From Sorangium cellulosum So ce56 (GTDB lineage: Bacteria; Myxococcota_A; Polyangia; Polyangiales; Polyangiaceae), in NCBI RefSeq assembly GCF_000067165.1, contig NC_010162.1, positions 1,860,001 to 1,924,000 on the forward strand: a stretch of DNA of 64,000 bases, given 5' to 3'. Within the stretch, counting starts at the first letter, position 1; each line of letters starts with the position of its first letter. A model generated the notes under the pieces. It made no database searches, was not told where the DNA came from, and worked only from the letters and a program-made list of their open reading frames with translations. Of this stretch, positions 27,408 through 35,344 are shown piece after piece. Made by a program: the position numbers and the translations under genes.

Positions 27408-28589
27408 ATGAGAACAGTTCGTTCTACGGCGGGGTGTGGGCTGCTGGTTTTCGCGTTCGCTGTGATGGGTTGCACGGACAACCCCGCGAGCGATGACGGT
27501 ACGGGCGGGGGCTTCCCCTTTCCCCCGAGCACATCGTCCGGCCTCACGGGCGCGAGCAGCAGCTCGAGCGGCGCAGGAACTACCGGTAATGGCGGCGCAG
27601 GTGGTGGTGCCGGCGGCGGTGTGGGTGGAGGCGTCGTCGACCCGGGCGATGGCTGCCCTGGCTGCGCGCGGCTCTCCGTGCCGCTCACGAGGACGGGGCA
27701 GGCCACGCAGTTCATGATCTTCTTCCACGAGAAGGTCGACCTGACCGGCGCGACCGTCACGTTCCGCGTGAGGACCCGCGCCGGCACGAGCGGCGGTCTG
27801 CAGCCGTTCGTGCAGAACGGGGCCGATCTCAACTATGCGAACATCGGCTACTCGTGGAACGCGCTTGTCGACCTGACAGAGTGGACGGAGCTCAAGGTCG
27901 ATGTCGATGCGATGGCTCCGGCGAATACTACCTTCAACCGCACCGTGGTGGAGATGATCGGGATTCAGGTCACGGCGGGCAACACGGGGCCCTGGGCCAA
28001 TCCGACCGTCGTCGACGTCGACTACGTCACGGTCACGAGACCCGGCACGGGCGAAGGGGCTCCGAGCAGCCAGCGCTTCTTCTTTGGCCGTAGCGGGGAG
28101 CGCGGCGAAGGCGGCGCCGGGGGCGAAGGTGGCGCCGGGGGGATGAGCGGCGCCGGAGGCGCGGGCGGCACCGGCGGCGATGGCGGCGCGGGCGGCACCA
28201 GCGGCGATGGCGGCGCGGGGGGGATGAGCGGCGCGGGCGGCACCAGCGGCGATGGCGGCGCGGGGGGGATGAGCGGCGCCGGAGGCGCGGGCGGGGTGGC
28301 CGGGGCCGGAGGCGCGGGCGGCGAAGGCGGCGGCAGCGCGAGCAGCAGCAGCGCGAGCAGCAGCAGCAGCGCGAGCAGCAGCAGCTCGAGCGGCGGAGGC
28401 GGCGAAGGCGGCGGAGGCGGCGAAGGCGGCGGAGGCGGCGAAGGCGGCGAAGGCGGCGAAGGCGGCGGCTCCAGCGTCGATGTGATTCATGTGATGGGTC
28501 CGTACGAGTTCACGACGAGCGAGGAGCCGATGGAGGTCAACAATTACCAGCCCGTGGAAGGCTCGACGGTGACCCACGTCGCTCAGTGA
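27408..28589 (+). CDS. Gly-rich repeat lipoprotein, paralogue A
   Basis: The 393-aa product starts with a lipoprotein signal (lipobox FAVMGC). A Ser/Gly linker leads to a domain of about 130 residues starting CPGCARLSVPL (Cys83). It contains VDLTGATVTFRVRTRAGTSG, LQPFVQNGADLNY and TGPWANPTVVDVDYVTVTRP, a beta-sandwich-like pattern recalling carbohydrate-binding modules. Gly-rich repeats (GGAGGMSGAGGAGGT and similar, about 225-355) and a 35-residue cap (VIHVMGPYEFTTSEEPMEVN) follow. The gene has a strong AGGAGG site. Sugar binding is a guess from the strand pattern. The protein is probably surface-exposed. Confidence 0.85.
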   Translation: MRTVRSTAGCGLLVFAFAVMGCTDNPASDDGTGGGFPFPPSTSSGLTGASSSSSGAGTTGNGGAGGGAGGGVGGGVVDPGDGCPGCARLSVPLTRTGQATQFMIFFHEKVDLTGATVTFRVRTRAGTSGGLQPFVQNGADLNYANIGYSWNALVDLTEWTELKVDVDAMAPANTTFNRTVVEMIGIQVTAGNTGPWANPTVVDVDYVTVTRPGTGEGAPSSQRFFFGRSGERGEGGAGGEGGAGGMSGAGGAGGTGGDGGAGGTSGDGGAGGMSGAGGTSGDGGAGGMSGAGGAGGVAGAGGAGGEGGGSASSSSASSSSSASSSSSSGGGGEGGGGGEGGGGGEGGEGGEGGGSSVDVIHVMGPYEFTTSEEPMEVNNYQPVEGSTVTHVAQ

Positions 28590-28856
28590 CCCCTGGCTAT
28601 CGCGTGGCGCCCGCTCGTCAGGGAGGTCCACGAGACGTGTTGAAGCATCGATCTGCACCGATCTGACGACGATTCCGGATGCGACGGCGAGGGGCTCGGC
28701 AACCTCGACGAGCCGAGCGCGCTGCCGCGTCCGGAGGTGCCTTGAATGAACGAGGTGCGCTGTCGGTGGCGTCGTCGCGGCGACGACGGTCGCTGAGGAA
28801 GCGATTGGCACGAGAGAGCGCTTATCTGCGCTCTCCGGATGCCGCGCTGTGCTCGG

Positions 28857-28938
28857 GCTCGACTCCGCAGGTGGTCTCATGTGGCTGCCGCGCCCCGCTT
28901 CGCTCGACTCCGCAGGTGGTCTCATGTGGCTGCCGCGC
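28857..28938. repeat. two 37-bp direct repeats, 45 bp apart
   Basis: The same 37 bases, starting GCTCGACTCCGCAGG and ending GCTGCCGCGC, occur at 28857-28893 and 28902-28938 without mismatch. They lie in the 558-bp gap between paralogues A and B (28590-29147), which otherwise holds only the promoter of B. The unit is not in a supported gene. Confidence 0.9.
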
Positions 28939-29006
28939 TCGCAGCGGCGCCAGCGCCGAGCGAGCCCAAGCGCGTTATGTTTTGGTGACGGATTCGCACG
29001 TCCGGG

Positions 29007-29147
29007 TTGTTGAGAAAGTCGTCTGTCCAGGATAATGTCGCTGCTTGCGGGGCTGGCTCGGCAGAGATCGAGTGCGATGAGAGCCGCTCCGGCGAACGGC
29101 GGCCTCGGCCGCGCAGCCTCGCGGGGGCCTATCCAGGAGGGGTCACG
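29007..29147 (+). promoter_or_regulatory. promoter and structured leader of Gly-rich lipoprotein B
   Basis: TTGTTG (29007-29012) and GATAAT (29031-29036) are 18 bp apart. The leader hairpins are GCCGC..GCGGC (29083-29103) and CCGCG-n6-CGCGG (29109-29124). CCAGGAGGGG precedes the ATG at 29148. The distance from -35 to ATG is 141 bp, against 140 in A and 137 in C. Confidence 0.7.
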
Positions 29148-30437
29148 ATGAGATCAGTTCTTTCTTTAGCGGCGTACGGGGTGCTGGTCGGCGCGTTCGC
29201 CATGACGGGTTGTGGTGATGACGAGTCGACCGGCAGCGGCGGTGCGGGCGGGACGGGCGGCGGGAGCTCATCCACCTCCAGCACGTCGTCGAACTCGACC
29301 AGCTCGGGCTCTGACGGCGGCGGCGGCGCGGGTGATGGCGGTTCAAACGCGGATGGCGGCGGGGGCGCCGGCGACGGCGGCAACGGTTCGAGCGACGGCG
29401 GCGGTGGTTCGAGCGACGGCGGCGGTGGTTCGAGCGACGGCGGCAGCAGCCCGGGTGTCGGTGGCGGCGGCAGCTCGGGCGAAGGCGGCGGCAGCTCGGG
29501 CGAAGGCGGCGGCGGTTCGGCCCCGGAGGAGCGTTGCTCCGGTTGCGCGCGGCTGTCCGTGCCGTTCACGACCGCGAATACCGCGACGCAATTCTTCATC
29601 GAGTTCGCCGCGCCGGTCGATCTGACGGGGAGCACGGTCACGTACCGCGTGAGGACCCACGCCGGCACCAGCGGCGGCGTGCAGCCGTTCGTGCAAAACG
29701 GGGCGGATCTGAACTATCAGAACATCGGTTATTCGTGGAATCCGATCTCCGGCCTGGCAGACTGGCATGAGATCACGATCGATGTCGACGCCTTGGCCGG
29801 GTCGAAGCCCTCCTTCCAACGCACGAAGGTGAAGTTGATCGGACTCCAGCTCACGGCGGGCGGCACCGGGCCCTGGACCAACCCGACCGTCGTCTACGTC
29901 GACTCCATCACCGTCACGAAGCCCGGCACTCCGAGCGCCGCGCGAGGCGCCGCACCGAGCGGCGAGCGCGGCGAGGGCGGCGCCGGCGGCGAGGGCGGCG
30001 CCGGCGGGTGGAGCGGCGAAGGTGGCGCCGGCGGCGAGAGCGGCGTGGGCGGCGCCGGTGGAACGAGCGGTGACGTCGGCGCCGGCGGGTGGAGCGGTGA
30101 AGGTGGCGCCGGCGGCGAGAGCGGCGCAGGCGGCGCCGGTGGCGAAGGCGGCTCGGCCGGCGTCGGCGGCGCTGGTGGCGAAGGCGCCACGACCGGTGTC
30201 GGCGGCGCGGGCGGCGAAGGCGGTTCGGCCGGCGTCGGCGGCGCGGGCGGCGAAGGCGGCTCGGCCGGTGTCGGCGGCGCGGGCGGTGAAGGCGGCGCGG
30301 GCGGTGAAGGCGGCGGCTCCAGTGGAGAGGTGATCCACGTGGTGGGTCCGTTCGAGTTCACGACCGGCGCGGAGCCGATGGTGATCGGCAACTACATGCC
30401 GGTGGCCGGCTCGTTGCTGACCCACATCGCCGAGTGA
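29148..30437 (+). CDS. Gly-rich repeat lipoprotein, paralogue B
   Basis: This 429-aa member has the lipobox AFAMTGC and a long Ser/Thr then Asp/Gly linker with SSDGGGG repeats (about residues 40-125). The CSGCARLSVPF domain follows, including the FVQNGADLNYQNIGYSWNP segment almost identical to A. Gly-rich repeats carry SGEGGAGGES and EGGSAGVGGAGG units. The cap is VIHVVGPFEFTTGAEPMVIG, ending THIAE. The ATG is set by CCAGGAGGGG nearby. Role unknown. The duplicate promoter implies shared regulation with A and C. Confidence 0.85.
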   Translation: MRSVLSLAAYGVLVGAFAMTGCGDDESTGSGGAGGTGGGSSSTSSTSSNSTSSGSDGGGGAGDGGSNADGGGGAGDGGNGSSDGGGGSSDGGGGSSDGGSSPGVGGGGSSGEGGGSSGEGGGGSAPEERCSGCARLSVPFTTANTATQFFIEFAAPVDLTGSTVTYRVRTHAGTSGGVQPFVQNGADLNYQNIGYSWNPISGLADWHEITIDVDALAGSKPSFQRTKVKLIGLQLTAGGTGPWTNPTVVYVDSITVTKPGTPSAARGAAPSGERGEGGAGGEGGAGGWSGEGGAGGESGVGGAGGTSGDVGAGGWSGEGGAGGESGAGGAGGEGGSAGVGGAGGEGATTGVGGAGGEGGSAGVGGAGGEGGSAGVGGAGGEGGAGGEGGGSSGEVIHVVGPFEFTTGAEPMVIGNYMPVAGSLLTHIAE

Positions 30438-30681
30438 TCCCGGGGCAGCCGGGGAGCACGCTGCACCGGACGCAGCGAAGCGCGCGAGGCGCGCCAGAGC
30501 ATCCAACAGCATGAGCTCGTGACACCGCCAGCCGGAGGGGGCTCGACAGCCCCCCGGCGAGCTTTCTCTGGTTGCGCTGGCGCGAGCTGCGCGATGAGAA
30601 TGGCCTCGACGCGCCAGGATCCGGCGCGCTCGATGGACCGACCCACGGCGAGCTCAGGACAGCGTTTCAAGGAGGATTCGA

Positions 30682-31227
30682 ATGAGAAAGGTCGTCTATG
30701 ACATCGCGGTGACGGTCGACGGCTTCATCTCGCACGAGGACGGCTCGGTGGACGGCTTCGCGATGGAAGGAGAGCACGTCGCCGATTACGTCGAGCGCCT
30801 GAAGGGCTACGACACCGTCGTGATGGGGCGAAGGACGTACGAGTGGGGCTATCCCTTCGGGCTCGTCCCCGGGAAGCGAGCCTACCCGCACATGGCACAT
30901 TACATCTTCTCGAAGACCCTCCGCTTCGGCGAGGGCGCCGAGGTGGAGGTCGTGGACCGTGACGAGATCGCGGCCCTGAAGCGGCTGAAGGAGGGCGACG
31001 GGGCCGATATCTATCTCTGCGGGGGCGGCGCCTTCGCCGGCTTCCTCCTCGATCACGACCTCATCGACCAGCTCGTCCTCAAGGTGAATCCCATCGTCTT
31101 CGGGCACGGAATCCGGCTCTTCGGCGGCAGCTCCAGGAAGGTCGAGCTGGCGCTCCTCGGCGCGACGTCGTACGCGAACGGCGTCTCGCTCCTCCGGTAC
31201 GACGTGAAGCGCCGGGGCGCGGCCTGA
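30682..31227 (+). CDS. dihydrofolate reductase-like / RibD C-terminal domain protein
   Basis: The 181-aa protein has the fold signature of the DHFR/RibD-C family: start VVYDIAVTVDGFISHEDGSV, then DTVVMGRRTYEWG, GADIYLCGGGAFAGFLLDHD and DQLVLKVNPIVFGHGIRLF. These proteins bind NADPH and reduce pterin- or pyrimidine-like substrates; stand-alone members (YyaP/YwjB type) have no settled substrate. A perfect AAGGAGG (30669-30675) precedes the ATG. The gene sits between lipoprotein paralogues B and C. It shares neither their promoter nor any apparent function with them, so it may mark the ends of a duplicated block. Confidence 0.88.
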   Translation: MRKVVYDIAVTVDGFISHEDGSVDGFAMEGEHVADYVERLKGYDTVVMGRRTYEWGYPFGLVPGKRAYPHMAHYIFSKTLRFGEGAEVEVVDRDEIAALKRLKEGDGADIYLCGGGAFAGFLLDHDLIDQLVLKVNPIVFGHGIRLFGGSSRKVELALLGATSYANGVSLLRYDVKRRGAA

Positions 31228-31365
31228 GGGGCCGCCCCGGCGAGGGCGTGTCGCACGATTCCGTCGCGACGCCGTCGCCGGGCCCGCCGCGGCGCTTTTG
31301 TCGGGCGGGCGCTGAGCGCCGCGCCTCGACAGGGCTCATCTGGTTGCCGGGCTCACACGTTCGGG

Positions 31366-31502
31366 CTGTTGAGAAAAATTTCTGCCCAGGGTAGCTTGCG
31401 CCACGCGGCTGGCTCGGAGGAGCCAGCGGGCGGTGGCAACCGCCATGGCGAACGGCGGCCCGGGCTGCGTGGCCTCGTGGTGCACATCAGGAGAGGGTCA
31501 GG
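31366..31502 (+). promoter_or_regulatory. promoter and structured leader of Gly-rich lipoprotein C
   Basis: CTGTTG (31366-31371) and GGTAGC (31390-31395) keep the 18-bp spacing but deviate from the better consensus of A and B, so this copy may be weaker. Leader hairpins are CCGCC..GGCGG (31440-31458) and CTGCG-n6-CGTGG (31465-31480). The second keeps pairing through G-U wobbles at two changed positions. An AGGAGAGGG stretch precedes the ATG at 31503. Confidence 0.6.
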
Positions 31503-32636
31503 ATGAGATCAGTTCTTTCTTTGGCAATGTGCGGGATGCTGGTCGGCGCATTCGCCATGACGGGTTGCGGTGACGACGACACGACCGGCAGCGGCGGTGC
31601 GGGCGGTGGGGGCGGTGCGGGCGGTGGATCCAGCTCCAGCACGACGACGCCGAGCACCAGCAGCAGCTCGGGCGGCGGCGAAGGCGGCGCGGGCGGCGCG
31701 GGCGGCGCGGGCGGCAGCGATGGTGGCGCCGGCGGTGAAGGCGGCGCGGGCGGCAGCGACGGTGGCGCCGGCGGCGAAGGCGGCGCGGGCGGCAGCGCCC
31801 CCGACATCGGGCCCGGTCCGGAGGAGAGCTGCTCGGGTTGCGCCCGGCTGGCTGTGCCGCTCACCACGGAGAACACGGGGACGCTGTTCCAGTTCGACTT
31901 CGCTCCGCTGGTCGACCTGACCGGCGCCACCGTCACGTTCCGTGTGAAGGCACATGCCGCCACCGGCGGTGGTCTGCAGGTCTTCGTGCAGAACGGACAG
32001 GACGAGAACTGGGCGGGCGTCCCCTGGGCGTGGACGGGCTTCAACGACCTGAAGGAGTGGACCGAGCTCACGATCGACGTCGATGCCGCTGATGCGGCCG
32101 ATGCCGCTGCTAACGGGAAATTCGAGGCGACCAAGGTGAGGCGCCTCGGCGTCAAGATCGACGCAGGTGCCGAGGGGCCCTGGGCCAACCCGACCATCGT
32201 CTATATCGACTCCATCACCGTCACGAGGCCGGCCAGCACGAGCGGTTCGGGCGGCGCGGGTGGTGCCGGCGGCGCGGGTGGTGCCGGCGGCGCGGGTGGT
32301 GCCGGCGGCGCGGGCGGCGCTGGCGGCACGAGCGGTGAGGGCGGCTCGGCGGGCGCCACCGGTGAGGGCGGCGCTGGCGGCACGAGCGGCGAGGGCGGCT
32401 CGGCGGGCGCCACCGGTGAGGGCGGCGCTGGCGGCACGAGCGGCGAGGGCGGCTCGGCGGGCGCCACCGGTGAGGGCGGCGCTGGCGGCACGAGCGGCGA
32501 GGGTGGCGCCGGCGGCGCGAGCGGCGAGGTGATCCATGTGATCGGTCCGTTCGAGTTCACGGACGGGCTGCAGAACTTCCAGGTCGGCGACTACCTGCCC
32601 GTGCAAGGCTCGAGGCTGGATCCCCTCGGCGAGTGA
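31503..32636 (+). CDS. Gly-rich repeat lipoprotein, paralogue C
   Basis: This 377-aa member has the same signal (RSVLSLAMCGMLVGAFAMTGC), a Ser/Thr linker and GGAGGSDGGAGGEGG repeats before the CSGCARLAVPL domain. The domain diverges from A and B in places: FVQNGQDENWAGVPWAW replaces the DLNY motif. Behind it are repeats TSGEGGSAGATGEGGAGG in three near-identical copies. The cap is VIHVIGPFEFTDGLQNFQVG, ending LDPLGE. It is probably a surface-exposed lipoprotein like its paralogues. Sequence identity of the first 15 codons with B suggests recent duplication. Confidence 0.85.
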   Translation: MRSVLSLAMCGMLVGAFAMTGCGDDDTTGSGGAGGGGGAGGGSSSSTTTPSTSSSSGGGEGGAGGAGGAGGSDGGAGGEGGAGGSDGGAGGEGGAGGSAPDIGPGPEESCSGCARLAVPLTTENTGTLFQFDFAPLVDLTGATVTFRVKAHAATGGGLQVFVQNGQDENWAGVPWAWTGFNDLKEWTELTIDVDAADAADAAANGKFEATKVRRLGVKIDAGAEGPWANPTIVYIDSITVTRPASTSGSGGAGGAGGAGGAGGAGGAGGAGGAGGTSGEGGSAGATGEGGAGGTSGEGGSAGATGEGGAGGTSGEGGSAGATGEGGAGGTSGEGGAGGASGEVIHVIGPFEFTDGLQNFQVGDYLPVQGSRLDPLGE

Positions 32637-32780
32637 TCCACGAGCGCCTGCGGCGCTCGCTCTCGCGCTGCTGCGCGGAGCGAGCGCCGGGGCCGCCTCA
32701 TCGATCATCGAGGGCGCGCTCCAGCTCGACCCAGCGTCCCCGTCTCACGTGACTGCGGGGGGCTCTGGTCGGCGGCGGGG

Positions 32781-32903
32781 TCTTTTGAACCGCCAAGGAC
32801 GCCAAAAACGCCAAGAAAGACACAAAAATCCGGGTGTCTCATGGCGTCCTGGCGGCCCCATCCTTACCGGCGGGGCGGGGGAATTCCCCCGCCACCCGCC
32901 ACG
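32781..32903 (-). repeat. composite palindromic element, copy 1
   Basis: Read on the minus strand the element begins with a GC hairpin around GGGGGAATTCCCCC (32869-32900 on +). It continues with CCGCCAGGACGCCA, a short AT-rich loop, and the matching TGGCGTCCTTGGCGG arm, ending TTCAAAAGA. The copy at 38845-38970 has the same order on the plus strand. It ends 10 bp before the start of the HipA-like gene. Confidence 0.8.
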
Positions 32904-32913
32904 CTGCTGAAGC

Positions 32914-33777
32914 ATGATCCGAACCGTCCACACGACCCGCTACGTCACCCCGCTCCGCGAGGGCGGGTCGCTGCCGGCCCTCGTCGAGGCCGACGACGAC
33001 GGGCTCTATGTCCTGAAGCTCCGCGGCGCCGGCCAGGGGCCGAAGGCGCTCATCGCGGAGCTCGTCGCCGGGGAGATCGGGCGCGCGCTCGGGCTCCCGG
33101 TGCCGGAGATCGTCTTCATGCATCTCGACCCCGCCTTCGGGCGGGCCGAGCCGGATCCGGAGCTGTCCGACCTGCTCTCGGCGAGCGCCGGGCTGAACCT
33201 CGCCCTCAATTACCTGCCCGGATCGCTCGCCTTCCAGCCGCTCGCCGGCCCGGCGATCGACCCGGGGCTTGCGGCCGCCGTCGTCTGGTTCGACGCCTTC
33301 ACGAGCAACGTGGACCGGACGCCCAAGAACCCCAACCTGCTCCTGTGGCACCGCCGCCTCTGGTTGATCGACCACGGCGCGGCGCTCTATGTCCACCACG
33401 CCTGGACCGACGCGACCGACCCGCGCGCCGACGCGGGCGACCGCTTCCCGCTCGTCAAGAGCCATGTCCTGCTCCCGTTCGCGGGTGATCTCGCCGCGGC
33501 CGACGCCGCGCTGAGCGCCCGGCTCACGCCGGAGCGCATCGCGGAGATCGTCTCCGCGATCCCGGACGCGTGGCTGGCCGACGACCAGGACCCCCGCGCC
33601 CGGCCCTCGGGCGAGCGGCGGTCCGCGTTCGCGCCCGACGCGGTCGATGCGCCGCAGCCCGACGCGGCGCCGGTCGCGGCGCGGCGCGCGGCGTACGCCG
33701 CCTACCTGACCCACCGCCTCGCGTCGCCGCGGGGCTTCGTCGAGGAGGCGCTCGATGCAGCCCGTGCCCGGCGGTAG
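32914..33777 (+). CDS. HipA-like protein kinase
   Basis: The 287-aa product shows the core of the HipA kinase superfamily. It has an ATP-binding strand with Lys (YVLKLRGAGQGPKALIAEL), the catalytic loop FDAFTSNVDRTPKNPNLLLW (Asp and Asn of the D-x-x-x-x-N type) and the metal-binding LIDHGAALY. It is shorter than E. coli HipA (about 440) and lacks its N-terminal subdomain, like the stand-alone HipA-like family found in many bacteria. The next gene overlaps by 23 bp and encodes DUF3037, a pairing I recall as widespread. Whether the pair is a toxin-antitoxin unit is not shown here. A strong hairpin ends just before the ATG. Confidence 0.85.
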   Translation: MIRTVHTTRYVTPLREGGSLPALVEADDDGLYVLKLRGAGQGPKALIAELVAGEIGRALGLPVPEIVFMHLDPAFGRAEPDPELSDLLSASAGLNLALNYLPGSLAFQPLAGPAIDPGLAAAVVWFDAFTSNVDRTPKNPNLLLWHRRLWLIDHGAALYVHHAWTDATDPRADAGDRFPLVKSHVLLPFAGDLAAADAALSARLTPERIAEIVSAIPDAWLADDQDPRARPSGERRSAFAPDAVDAPQPDAAPVAARRAAYAAYLTHRLASPRGFVEEALDAARARR

Positions 33778-34201
33778 CCCTCCGGGCGCGCGCGACGTCG
33801 ACGCCGCCGACCCGTTCGATTACGCCGTGCTGCGCGTGGTCCCGCGCGTGGAACGCGGCGAGCGCGTCAACGTCGGGGTGGTCCTCTTCTGCCGCGCCCG
33901 GGGCTTCCTCGACGCGCGCTTCGAGCCCGACGAGCGGCGCCTGCTCGCCCTCTGGCCCGACCTCGACCTCGAGGCGGTCCGCGGCCACCTCGACTTCATC
34001 CGCCGCGTCTGCGCCGGCGATCGGGCGTGCGGGTACGTCGCCGAGCTCCCCCAGGACGAGCGCTTCGGCTGGGTGGTCTCCCCGGCGAGCACCGTCGTCC
34101 AGCCCTCGCGTGTGCACGCGGGCCTCGGCGCCGACCCGGCCGCGGCGCTCGAGCGGCTGGTCGCGACGCTGGTGCGGCCAGGGCGGTCCGGACAGGGCTG
34201 A
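33755..34201 (+). CDS. DUF3037 family protein, partner of the HipA-like kinase
   Basis: The 148-aa product has the DUF3037 pattern: FDYAVLRVVPRVERGERVNV, GVVLFCRARGFLDARF, LDFIRRVCAG and RFGWVVSPASTVVQPSRVH. Its start lies inside the kinase gene, with GAGGAGG six bases upstream, so translation is coupled. The biochemical role of the family is unknown; in context it may regulate the kinase or be its substrate, which is an inference. Confidence 0.85.
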   Translation: MQPVPGGSPPGARDVDAADPFDYAVLRVVPRVERGERVNVGVVLFCRARGFLDARFEPDERRLLALWPDLDLEAVRGHLDFIRRVCAGDRACGYVAELPQDERFGWVVSPASTVVQPSRVHAGLGADPAAALERLVATLVRPGRSGQG

Positions 34202-34230
34202 TCGGCGCGGCGCGAGCCCGCGCCCGAGGG

Positions 34231-35154
34231 TCAGTGGCCGTCCTTTTCGCGCTTCATCGCCTGCTTCACCGCGGTCACGACGCCCAGCACGACCGCGCCG
34301 GCCGCGACGCCGACGATCATGTTGGCGAGCGACGGCACCACCGCGCCGAGCACGGCGCCGGCGCCCTGGGTCATGTCCTCGATGTGGTGGTGCAGCCACG
34401 GCACGCCGTGCGTCAGGATGCCGCCGCCGACCAGGAACATCGCCGCCGTGCCGGCGACCGACAGGCCCTTCATCAGCCACGGCGCCGCCTTCAGGATGCC
34501 GCTGCCGAGCGACTGCTGGAGACCGCCGCTCTGGCGGCTCAGGTAGAGGCCGGCGTCGTCGAGCTTCACGATGCCGGCGACCAGGCCGTAGACGCCCACG
34601 GTCATCAGCACGGCGATGCCGCTCAGCACGGCGACCTGCGTGCCGAACGGCGACGCCGCCACGGTGCCCAGCGTGATCGCGATGATCTCGGCCGACAGGA
34701 TGAAGTCGGTGCGCACCGCGCCCTTGATCTTGTCCCTCTCGAACTCGACGAGGTCGATCTTCGGATCGGAGAGCGCCTGCACGAGCTCGGCGTGGCGGGC
34801 CTCGTCCTCGTGCTTGCTGTGCAGCACCTTGTGGGCGACCTTCTCGAAGCCCTCGTAACAGAGGAAGGCGCCGCCGACCATCAGCAGGGGCGTGACGGCC
34901 CAGGGCGCGAAGGCGCTGATCGCCAGCGCCGCCGGCACCAGGATGGCCTTGTTGAGCATCGAGCCCTTCGCCACGGCCAGCACGACCGGCAGCTCGCGGT
35001 CGGCGCTGACGCCCGTCACCTGCTGCGCGTTCAGCGCCAGATCGTCGCCCAGCACGCCGGCGGTCTTCTTGGCGGCCACCTTCGTCAGCACGGCAACGTC
35101 GTCCAGCACGGTGGCGATGTCGTCGATCAGGGCGAGCAGGCTGCTTCCGGCCAT
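34231..35154 (-). CDS. DUF808/YedI-family membrane protein
   Basis: The 307-aa protein begins AGSSLLALIDDIATVLDDVA and contains AAKKTAGVLGDDLALNAQQV and FLCYEGFEKVAHKVLH, which are typical of the DUF808 (YedI) family. Five or six membrane helices follow. Family members are inner-membrane proteins of unknown function. The gene is transcribed alone, convergent with the HipA-like/DUF3037 pair. Confidence 0.9.
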   Translation of the reverse strand: MAGSSLLALIDDIATVLDDVAVLTKVAAKKTAGVLGDDLALNAQQVTGVSADRELPVVLAVAKGSMLNKAILVPAALAISAFAPWAVTPLLMVGGAFLCYEGFEKVAHKVLHSKHEDEARHAELVQALSDPKIDLVEFERDKIKGAVRTDFILSAEIIAITLGTVAASPFGTQVAVLSGIAVLMTVGVYGLVAGIVKLDDAGLYLSRQSGGLQQSLGSGILKAAPWLMKGLSVAGTAAMFLVGGGILTHGVPWLHHHIEDMTQGAGAVLGAVVPSLANMIVGVAAGAVVLGVVTAVKQAMKREKDGH

Positions 35155-35344
35155 GGAGTGAGGTCCTCGTCGGGTGAATGGAGTGGGGAGCGTACGGAGC
35201 GTGTGGAGCGTGGCGAACGTCGCGGGCGGCGCCGCAGGGCAGCCGTCGCGGTGGGCATGGTAGCGGGCGTCGGCGGCCTTCGGGTCGAAGATCCTGGGCG
35301 CCCGCGTCGATCGGCCGGCCTGGCCGCCGGCGCCGTGCTTCGGC

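Noticed and set aside
27393..28925. Ala-rich 510-codon minus-strand frame through lipoprotein paralogue A
   Set aside because: The Ala runs are the antisense of Gly-rich repeats. The plus strand has a promoter, ribosome binding site and lipoprotein signal.
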